In this document: in pieces, positions 33,120 through 39,505 of the stretch
Position numbering within the stretch: the stretch's first letter is position 1
Layout: each line of letters opens with the position of its first letter
NCBI GenBank assembly: GCA_945906795.1
Contig: CAMDRO010000017.1
Coordinates: 1 to 41,667, forward strand
Length of the DNA: 41,667 nucleotides
Direction of reading: 5' to 3'
Origin: Spirosoma fluviale
Lineage (GTDB): Bacteria > Bacteroidota > Bacteroidia > Cytophagales > Spirosomataceae
Position numbers and translations under genes: made by a program
The notes under the pieces: model-generated
The model's input: only the letters and a program-made list of their open reading frames with translations
Told to the model about the DNA's origin: nothing
Database searches by the model: none

Positions 33120-34208
33120 ATGAGTAGTATATACGGAAAATTATTTCAGATTAGTACATTCGGGGAATCCCATGGACCCGCTGTGGGTGTAGTCGTTCAA
33201 GGTTGTCCTTCAGGGATTAATTTTGACTTAGATTTTGTTCAATCAGAGTTAGATCGAAGAAAACCAGGTCAGTCGCGCATTACTACACAAAGAAAAGAAG
33301 CGGATTCAATCGAAGTTTTATCCGGTGTTTTTGAAGGAAAAACAACAGGTACCCCGATCGCCATGCTTGTGTGGAATGGCGATCAGCGGTCCAAAGATTA
33401 TACGCACATCGCAGACCAATTTAGGCCTTCGCATGCGGATTATACCTACTTTGCTAAATATGGCTTGAGGGATTATCGGGGCGGTGGACGTAGTTCAGCT
33501 CGGGAGACGGTCGCTCGTGTCGCTGCAGGGGCATTGGCCAAATTGGTCCTCACTCAGCTAGGTGTGAAAATTATGGCCTATGTATCCCAAGTAGGTAACA
33601 TGAAATTGGAGACGGCAGTCGAGCAGTTAGATTTATCCTTAAGCGAGTCTAATGCCGTTCGTTGTCCAGATCCCGTGTTAGCCGAAAAAATGTTTACCTA
33701 CATTGACGACATTAGGAAACAGGGGGATTCTGTCGGCGGTGTTATCTCTGCTTATATTACAGGATGTCCAGTGGGCTTAGGAGAGCCTGTTTTTGACAAA
33801 CTTCATGCGGAATTAGGCAAGGCGATGTTAAGCATTAATGCTGTAAAAGGATTTGAATATGGAAGTGGGTTTTCGGGAGTTGAGTTAAGAGGATCCCAAC
33901 ATAATGACGTCATTGAAAAACAGGCAGATGGTAGCTTAAGGACTCTGACCAATCACTCAGGAGGTATTCAAGGAGGAATTTCCAATGGCGAGCCTATTTA
34001 TTTTAGAGTCGCTTTCAAACCGGTCGCGACCATTATGCAAGATCAGGACAGTGTCAATGAAAAGGGAGATAAAATTACGGTTTCGGGCAAAGGGAGGCAT
34101 GACCCTTGTGTGGTGCCTCGCGCAGTTCCCATTGTAGAAGCGATGGCCGCCATCGTTTTATTGGATTTTTATTTAAGGAATCAAGTGATTCAGATGCCAC
34201 AAAAATGA
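33120..34208 (+). CDS. aroC: Chorismate synthase
   Basis: AroC eliminates phosphate from EPSP to give chorismate, using reduced FMN. The 362-residue protein shows '[20 protein letters not shown]' (about 11-30), the FMN-binding '[10 protein letters not shown]', '[20 protein letters not shown]' and the C-terminal '[20 protein letters not shown]'. All signature regions are intact. It shares an ATGA overlap with tadA, so the two are translationally coupled. AroC supplies chorismate to the isochorismate synthase found elsewhere in the window. Confidence 0.98.
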   Translation: MSSIYGKLFQISTFGESHGPAVGVVVQGCPSGINFDLDFVQSELDRRKPGQSRITTQRKEADSIEVLSGVFEGKTTGTPIAMLVWNGDQRSKDYTHIADQFRPSHADYTYFAKYGLRDYRGGGRSSARETVARVAAGALAKLVLTQLGVKIMAYVSQVGNMKLETAVEQLDLSLSESNAVRCPDPVLAEKMFTYIDDIRKQGDSVGGVISAYITGCPVGLGEPVFDKLHAELGKAMLSINAVKGFEYGSGFSGVELRGSQHNDVIEKQADGSLRTLTNHSGGIQGGISNGEPIYFRVAFKPVATIMQDQDSVNEKGDKITVSGKGRHDPCVVPRAVPIVEAMAAIVLLDFYLRNQVIQMPQK

Positions 34209-34645
34209 CCCTAAATGAAGACGCATATTACATGAGTTTAGCTTTAAAACAAGCTGAACGCGCCTTGGAGGAGGAAGAAATTCCAGTGGGCGCGGTAGTT
34301 GTATGCCAAGGAAAGATTGTGGCTAAAGCCTATAATCAGACAGAAATGTTGACCGACGTCACCGCGCACGCTGAAATGTTGGCCATCACGTCTGCTGCTC
34401 AAACGATTGGGGCCAAATATTTAAAAGATTGTACGCTTTATGTGACGCTAGAGCCATGTTTGATGTGCGCCGGTGCTATTTATTGGTCCCAGTTGGGCCG
34501 ACTGGTTTTCGGAGCATCGGAAGAAAAAAGAGGTTTTTTGAGCCAGGGAAGAGGTATCTTACACCCAAAAACGGAGGTGACTTCAGGAATTTTAGCGGAA
34601 GAATCAGCTCTTTTGTTACAGGAGTTTTTTTCTATGCGCCGTTAA
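34205..34645 (+). CDS. tadA: tRNA-specific adenosine deaminase TadA
   Basis: TadA converts A34 of certain tRNAs to inosine. The 146-residue protein has the deaminase zinc site HAE (H55, E57) in '[10 protein letters not shown]' and PCxxC (C85, C88) in '[14 protein letters not shown]', with the C-terminal '[18 protein letters not shown]'. I start at the ATG at 34205, which overlaps the aroC stop by four bases; the longer frame is only an aroC shadow. Confidence 0.95.
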   Translation: MTLNEDAYYMSLALKQAERALEEEEIPVGAVVVCQGKIVAKAYNQTEMLTDVTAHAEMLAITSAAQTIGAKYLKDCTLYVTLEPCLMCAGAIYWSQLGRLVFGASEEKRGFLSQGRGILHPKTEVTSGILAEESALLLQEFFSMRR

Positions 34646-34681
34646 AAAAAAGGAGTTTTAACATGGTAGGATTATCAATGA

Positions 34682-34710
34682 TTTGTAATTTTATATTTCA
34701 ATTATTTTTA
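34682..34710 (+). promoter_or_regulatory. Candidate sodA promoter
   Basis: TTTG (34682-34685), 17 bases, then TATTTTTA (34703-34710) match the Bacteroidota consensus except for the final A in place of G. The leader would be about 40 bases. Confidence 0.45.
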
Positions 34711-34755
34711 CCTAGGTAGAAATTTTTCTAACCTATAACATAAATAAATATTTAT

Positions 34756-35367
34756 ATGGCTTTTGAACTAGCACCCCTGCCTTTTGCAAACAATGCATTA
34801 GAGCCTAATTTTGACGCTTTGACGATGGAAATTCACCATGATCGCCATCATAATGCCTATGTCACAAATTTAAATGCAGCTGTGACAGGTACTCCATTAG
34901 AAGGAAAAACGTTGTTGGAATTGTTTTCATCCATATCGACCTTAGCGCCTGCCATCAGAAATAATGGCGGTGGACATTATAACCACGATTTGTTTTGGAA
35001 TATCTTATCTCCTACCGGCGGAGGCCTACCTGTAGGCACGCTTGGAAAAGCCATCGATGCTAAGTTTGGTTCATTCGATGCCTTTAAGGAGGAATTCAAA
35101 AAAGCATCCATCACTCGTTTTGGTTCTGGTTGGGCTTGGCTTATTGCTCAAAAAGACGGCTCTGTTGCTGTTTCTTCTACGCCAAACCAAGATAATCCTT
35201 TGATGGACGTGGCAGATGTAAAAGGATTTCCGGTCATTGGTTTAGATGTTTGGGAGCATGCCTATTATTTAAAGTTTCAAAACAAACGTCCAGATTATGT
35301 GGAGGCATTTTGGAATGTAGTAGATTGGAATAAGGCGGAAGCGCGTTATTTAGCCGCTCAGAAATAA
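34756..35367 (+). CDS. sodA: Superoxide dismutase, Mn-type (Fe/Mn family)
   Basis: The 203-residue enzyme dismutates superoxide. Metal ligands are visible: H27 in 'MEIHHDRHH', H77 in '[11 protein letters not shown]', and the Asp and His of 'DVWEHAYY'. 'NNGGGH' together with Gln in '[10 protein letters not shown]' matches the manganese-type pattern, whereas iron SODs have Gln in the first site; cambialistic use cannot be excluded. No signal peptide, so cytoplasmic. It is monocistronic, with its own promoter and a strong terminator. Confidence 0.95.
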   Translation: MAFELAPLPFANNALEPNFDALTMEIHHDRHHNAYVTNLNAAVTGTPLEGKTLLELFSSISTLAPAIRNNGGGHYNHDLFWNILSPTGGGLPVGTLGKAIDAKFGSFDAFKEEFKKASITRFGSGWAWLIAQKDGSVAVSSTPNQDNPLMDVADVKGFPVIGLDVWEHAYYLKFQNKRPDYVEAFWNVVDWNKAEARYLAAQK

Positions 35368-35374
35368 ATTTTAG

Positions 35375-35405
35375 GGGAGAGAATTTAAATTCTCTCCCTT
35401 TTTTT
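35375..35405 (+). terminator. Intrinsic terminator after sodA
   Basis: GGGAGAGAATTT followed directly by its reverse complement AAATTCTCTCCC (35375-35398), then a run of seven Ts. The perfect 24-base palindrome folds into a stem with a small AT loop. Confidence 0.88.
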
Positions 35406-35455
35406 GATTTCAGTTTTGCATTATACCTTCCATTTCGTATTTTTGCATCCTAAAT

Positions 35456-35530
35456 GGCGGTTGTAGCTCAGTTGGTTAGAGTAGGCGTTTGTGGTGCGCT
35501 TGGTCGTGGGTTCGAGTCCCATCATCCGCC
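35456..35530 (+). tRNA. tRNA-His (anticodon GUG)
   Basis: A full cloverleaf can be drawn. G-1 at 35456 pairs with discriminator C at 35530, the mark of tRNA-His. The acceptor stem is GCGGTTG/CATCCGC, the D arm GCTC/GAGT, and the anticodon arm GGCGT-TTGTGGT-GCGCT with GTG. The T arm is GTGGG-TTCGAGT-CCCAT. CCA is not encoded. Position 5 (T) faces position 68 (T), a mismatch in the acceptor stem, and several stems contain G-U pairs (10-25, 27-43, 31-39, 49-65). Confidence 0.93.
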
Positions 35531-35547
35531 CCCTTTTAGAAAATGAG

Positions 35548-35576
35548 AGTCCCAGTAGCGATGCTGGGACTTTTTT
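35548..35576 (+). terminator. Intrinsic terminator after tRNA-His
   Basis: AGTCCCAG, an 8-base loop and CTGGGACT form a perfect 8-bp stem followed by a T-run (35571-35576). It ends the tRNA transcript 15 bases before cruF. Confidence 0.85.
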
Positions 35577-35591
35577 ATTAAACTTGTAGGT

Positions 35592-36227
35592 ATGAATCCG
35601 ATTTACCTAAGGCGTTTTTTAATGGTATTGTATGCAGCTGGATTAATAGGTATGCATATCCCAGCGACTCAAACGCTATTCATTTCGCTAGTTCCTTTAA
35701 ACCTATGGTTTACCGCATTTATCTGTGTTATTTATCATCCAAGGCCTTCACTTAGCACGTATCTAGTCTTATTTTTTATTGCGATAGCGGCTTGGTTAAT
35801 CGAGGTCCAAGGGGTGCGAACGGGTGTAATTTTTGGAAGCTACAGCTATGGAAATACACTCGGTTTAAAGTGGGCAGAGGTTCCAATTACCATCGGATTG
35901 AATTGGATTATTTTATTGATGGGCACAAATTCCGTGGTGGAAGAATGGAATGCAGGTGGGAAAATTGGGAAGGCAGCCTTGGGTGCGGGATTGATGACCG
36001 CATTAGATTTGTTGATTGAACCTGTGGCTGTTCATTTTGATTTTTGGCATTGGTCAAATATCCAAGTACCTTTTCAAAATTTTATAGCTTGGTGGATCCT
36101 GAGTTTTTTCTTTCATTATGTGTACCAATTAGGCCCATGGCCTTCAAAATCCAGGCTTTTTCGATTAATTGCTTTACTCCAATTTCTATTTTTCTTCGGA
36201 CATTGGCTGTTATTGCAATTTTTTTGA
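35592..36227 (+). CDS. cruF: Carotenoid biosynthesis membrane protein (CruF-like, PF04240)
   Basis: The 211-residue protein has about six to seven hydrophobic helices and motifs of the CruF/DUF422 family: 'WLIEVQGVRTGVIFGSYSYG', 'WAEVPITIGLNWIILL' and 'MTALDLLIEPVAVHFDFWHW'. CruF is a carotenoid hydratase that adds water at the 1' end of acyclic ends, as in myxol and 2'-hydroxyflexixanthin-type pigments. No other crt gene is adjacent. The next gene is a B12-binding MerR regulator, which suggests light control of pigment synthesis. The symbol is from the family signature. Confidence 0.85.
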   Translation: MNPIYLRRFLMVLYAAGLIGMHIPATQTLFISLVPLNLWFTAFICVIYHPRPSLSTYLVLFFIAIAAWLIEVQGVRTGVIFGSYSYGNTLGLKWAEVPITIGLNWIILLMGTNSVVEEWNAGGKIGKAALGAGLMTALDLLIEPVAVHFDFWHWSNIQVPFQNFIAWWILSFFFHYVYQLGPWPSKSRLFRLIALLQFLFFFGHWLLLQFF

Positions 36228-36284
36228 TTTAAAACAATTGATAAATAATTAAGTTAATCTTTAGTTGATACAGTAATATTTTTT

Positions 36285-37172
36285 ATGAAGAAGTACTATT
36301 CGATTAAAGATTTAGAGCATTTAAGTGGGATTAAGGCGCATACTTTGCGAATATGGGAACAACGGTACGGCATTTTAAATCCTTGTCGGACGGAAACCAA
36401 CATCCGATTTTATGGAGATAAGGAACTCAAGTTGGTCCTAAACATTGCGTTATTGCAAAGTAAGGGAGGATTTAAAATTTCTGAAATTGTCAAAATGTCG
36501 GACGATGATATTTTTAGTCATATCCTGGCCTTCTCTCAAAGCATTTCAGGTTTCCCCGAACATATTCAATCATTGACTTTGGCTATGTTGGATTTAGACG
36601 AATCGAGGTTCCAACTTTTAACCCATAATATCATAAAAAAGTATGGTTTTGAGAGTTACATGCTGAACATCATTCACCCATTTATGCGCCGCTTGGGAAC
36701 TCTTTGGCTTTCTGGTTCGGTAGGTCCGGCTCAAGAACACTTCATAAGCCATTTAATTCGCCAAAAAGTGATTGCGGCCATTGATGCCCAAGGTTTTAAT
36801 TTAAAGCCTCATTCAAAAAAGTTTTTGTTATATCTTCCTGAAGGGGAATTGCATGAAATTGGAATATTATTTGCCAACTACATCCTACGAGCACGCAAGC
36901 ATTCGGTTGTTTACTTAGGTCAATCCTTACCTTATGAGGAATTGTTGATCGCCTATGGTGTACACCAGCCAGATTATATTTTTTCTGTTTTTACCAGCGA
37001 ACCTAATTCAGGATTGATTGACAACTATTTAGAAAAGATGCATCTAGATCTGCCTAAAAGTAAAATTCTTTTGACAGGATATCAAGCGCTCCAACCCACA
37101 TGTCAGGTGCCTGCCAATATAAATTTATTGATGGATTTTCAGTCGTTAATCGATTTGGCCGATAACGCTTAG
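36285..37172 (+). CDS. MerR-family regulator with B12-binding domain (CarH-like)
   Basis: The 295-residue protein has an N-terminal MerR helix-turn-helix (about 4-72, 'LSGIKAHTLRIWEQRYGIL'), a helical B12-capping domain and a Rossmann-type cobalamin domain (about 178-290). The capping motif W-x9-EH is present (W141, E151, H152), as is the ExHxxG B12 motif (E188, H190, G193). These are the features by which CarH senses light through adenosylcobalamin. In Thermus CarH a histidine follows the capping Trp and becomes the second ligand after light; here it is Leu142. Direct copies of TTGATA at 36238 and 36265 lie upstream. Its stop overlaps that of the convergent ManC gene by four bases. Confidence 0.88.
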   Translation: MKKYYSIKDLEHLSGIKAHTLRIWEQRYGILNPCRTETNIRFYGDKELKLVLNIALLQSKGGFKISEIVKMSDDDIFSHILAFSQSISGFPEHIQSLTLAMLDLDESRFQLLTHNIIKKYGFESYMLNIIHPFMRRLGTLWLSGSVGPAQEHFISHLIRQKVIAAIDAQGFNLKPHSKKFLLYLPEGELHEIGILFANYILRARKHSVVYLGQSLPYEELLIAYGVHQPDYIFSVFTSEPNSGLIDNYLEKMHLDLPKSKILLTGYQALQPTCQVPANINLLMDFQSLIDLADNA

Positions 37173-38233
37173 CTGAATTCGATGCCCATTTTTGTGGCCT
37201 CCTCGACAAATAATTTGACCTGCTGCTCTTGCTCTTTGGGGCAAATCATTAAAGCATTCCCATGCTCGGCTACGATGTAATTTTTTAATCCATGCACCAC
37301 CACTAATTTATGATGTGGTGTTTTAATGATGCATTTCTCTGTGTCAAAAACAAGTACTTTGCCCTCGATCACATTTTGTTTTTCATCTTTTTCCTTGATC
37401 TCATAAAGTGATTTCCAGGTGCCTAAATCAGACCAACCAATATCTGCGAGGACAACTTTGACATTTTGCGCTTTTTCCATCATGCCATTATCAATGGAAA
37501 TACTTTTACACACTCCATATACTTTTCGGATAAAATCTTCTTCTTGGTCAGTATAATAGGCTTGGGTTCCCTCATCAAACTGTTCCGCCATGCGAGAAAG
37601 CTGTTTCTCTAATTCTTTTTTGAAAGTAGGAATGCTAAAAATGAATATGCCCGCATTCCATACATAATCGCCACTATCCAAAAACGCTTCAGCCAATTCA
37701 ATATTTGGTTTTTCTGTAAATGTTTTTACTACTTTGGCCGCTACTTCACTGGGTTGGTATTGAATATACCCATAACCGGTATCTGGCCGAGTAGGTACAA
37801 TGCCCAAGGTAACTAAATGCGAATCGGATGCGGCTTCCAACGCTTCTTTAATACGGGTCTTGAAGGCCTCTTCTTTCAGGATTACATGGTCAGCGGGAGC
37901 GACAATCAGTCTAGCTTTCGGATGTTTTTTGCCAATTTTATAGGCCGCATAGGCAATGCAAGGAGCGGTATTTTTTCGTTGTGGTTCTTTAAGAATTTGG
38001 TCAGCATCTAAATAAGGCAATTGCTCTTTGACTAAATCTGCAAATTCACTGCTGGTTACCACATAAATATTCTCTTTAGGAATGATTCCCTCAAAACGCT
38101 CAGCGGTTTGTTGGAGCATCGTTTTCCCCACCCCAAGAACATCATGAAATTGCTTAGGATTTGTACTTCTGCTGATGGGCCAAAATCGAGTTCCGATTCC
38201 ACCCGCCATGATAATTAAGAACGTGTTTTTCAT
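37169..38233 (-). CDS. manC: Mannose-1-phosphate guanylyltransferase
   Basis: The enzyme makes GDP-mannose from GTP and mannose 1-phosphate for surface glycans. The 354-residue protein has the nucleotidyltransferase signature 'AGGIGTRFWPISRSTNPKQF' (10-29), 'LKEPQRKNTAPCIAYAA', 'IVAPADHVIL' and 'FTEKPNIELAEAFLDSGDYV' with 'WNAGIFIF'. It is a stand-alone transferase without the C-terminal isomerase half of bifunctional enzymes. Its ATG lies one base after the stop of the DUF3089 gene, so the two are in one transcript. No glycosyltransferase is adjacent. Confidence 0.93.
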   Translation of the reverse strand: MKNTFLIIMAGGIGTRFWPISRSTNPKQFHDVLGVGKTMLQQTAERFEGIIPKENIYVVTSSEFADLVKEQLPYLDADQILKEPQRKNTAPCIAYAAYKIGKKHPKARLIVAPADHVILKEEAFKTRIKEALEAASDSHLVTLGIVPTRPDTGYGYIQYQPSEVAAKVVKTFTEKPNIELAEAFLDSGDYVWNAGIFIFSIPTFKKELEKQLSRMAEQFDEGTQAYYTDQEEDFIRKVYGVCKSISIDNGMMEKAQNVKVVLADIGWSDLGTWKSLYEIKEKDEKQNVIEGKVLVFDTEKCIIKTPHHKLVVVHGLKNYIVAEHGNALMICPKEQEQQVKLFVEEATKMGIEFS

Positions 38234-38234
38234 G

Positions 38235-39281
38235 TTAATGCTTTTGACTCATAAATGCATCCACTCGGGCTTTCGCATTTTCCCGGATAGGTGCGTAAAA
38301 AAGATTCATGTCGGCTTCATGCCAATTTTTTATATGGACAAACTTCCGACCAAAAACATATGGGGTATTGGTCCATAATACGCCTAAGTGATTCTGTGCG
38401 TCTGCAAAGTTTTTAACCCATTTAAACCCATAGGACACCCCACCAAGATTTAATTCTTTTGGAGCAAAATTATCGTCTAAAGTCCAGGTTAATGGATTTG
38501 TGGAGACTAGTTCAGTGGAAGTTTTGGGATGCCAATCGGGTAGATATCCTTGTAAAAAAGTGGTATATGCAATAAAGCAACCCGTTTGTGTCGGACTTTC
38601 GCAGGGTTTGATATTCGTAAATATGTTTTTTGGCGTAGCGATGCCGATGATGTAGGCGGAGACCAATTGTTTTTGAAGCTCTTTTCCATCAAAAAACTCT
38701 TGCATGAGCCTTGTCGCATGAATGGTTCCTTGGCTGTGTGAGGCAATAATAATGGGTCTTCCTTCATTATAATGGGATAGATAATATTGGAATGCTTTCT
38801 TAACGTCAGAATATGCAATATCTAAAGCAGCTGCTTTATCCTCTTTAAAGGAGGTGACAAATGCATGATAATGGGCTTGCCGATATCTAGGTGCATAGAT
38901 ACGACCGGCTGCGTTAAAAATCGTCGCTTGGTTTAATATAGTGGAGCTATCTACTTTAGCATTTAAATACGGATCATTAAAGGAAGCATTCCATTTAAAT
39001 TCATTTGTAGGCTCATAGGTTAAGATCGTAGGATGGATGAAAAAAACATCCGCCTTAGCTGAAGCTTGTTCATCATGAAATGGAGATCCTTTGGGAACTC
39101 GATCCGCCGCATCTTTTTTTGAAGGTAAGGCAGCCCAATTATTTGCATCTGCATAGTCTGATTCTGGAGGTACCTTTGAATCTTTCCAGCGAACTTGCAA
39201 GGTAACGGGCGTAATGGATTTGCAATTTTGTAAAATAAAGGCAAGGGGAATGAACAACAAACTCAGGAAAAAATTTCTCAT
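38235..39281 (-). CDS. DUF3089 family lipoprotein with alpha/beta-hydrolase fold
   Basis: The 348-residue protein begins with a lipoprotein-like signal (1-20, cysteine C20 in 'AFILQNCKS', a weak lipobox). The DUF3089 domain follows, with 'DVFFIHPTI', 'IFNAAGRIYAPRYRQAHYHA' and a nucleophile elbow 'IIASHSQGTIHATRL' (SHSQG) consistent with a serine hydrolase. 'NHLGVLWTNTPYVFG' is near the end. The substrate is unknown. It is coupled to manC by a one-base gap, which hints at an envelope or glycan setting, though this may be chance. Confidence 0.85.
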   Translation of the reverse strand: MRNFFLSLLFIPLAFILQNCKSITPVTLQVRWKDSKVPPESDYADANNWAALPSKKDAADRVPKGSPFHDEQASAKADVFFIHPTILTYEPTNEFKWNASFNDPYLNAKVDSSTILNQATIFNAAGRIYAPRYRQAHYHAFVTSFKEDKAAALDIAYSDVKKAFQYYLSHYNEGRPIIIASHSQGTIHATRLMQEFFDGKELQKQLVSAYIIGIATPKNIFTNIKPCESPTQTGCFIAYTTFLQGYLPDWHPKTSTELVSTNPLTWTLDDNFAPKELNLGGVSYGFKWVKNFADAQNHLGVLWTNTPYVFGRKFVHIKNWHEADMNLFYAPIRENAKARVDAFMSQKH

Positions 39282-39431
39282 TGGACTACATTAATGAACA
39301 AAGGTAAGAAGAAAAGAGGCCTTTTTATATATCAAAAAATAGATAGATGGCTTATAACTTTTATAAATTATGGTTTGAAATAAAAATATTTACTTAAAAA
39401 GTAGTAATTTTTCGAGATAAAAAGGAGGCAT

Positions 39432-39454
39432 TACATAAATCTTATGTAGCTTTG
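39432..39454 (+). promoter_or_regulatory. Palindromic operator overlapping the -7 box of the TonB receptor gene
   Basis: TACATAA (39432-39438), spacer ATC, TTATGTA (39442-39448) is a perfect 7-bp inverted repeat. Its right arm ends on the first two bases of TAGCTTTG (39447-39454), an exact TAnnTTTG -7 box. The start would be near 39461, about 45 bases before the ATG. The rest of the 224-base gap is AT-rich with nothing else that I recognise. Confidence 0.5.
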
Positions 39455-39505
39455 TTTTAAAAGTGTAACCTTATAATCAAAATAAGTCATTTAAAAATCT
39501 TCATT

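Noticed and set aside
34106-34204. Longer start for tadA inside aroC
   Set aside because: The extra 33 residues are the +1 shadow of the aroC C-terminus; the ATG at 34205 overlapping the aroC stop matches the family start.
35374-35405. Perfect 24-base palindrome after sodA as a protein-binding site
   Set aside because: It is followed by a T-run directly after a gene end, so it is explained as an intrinsic terminator.
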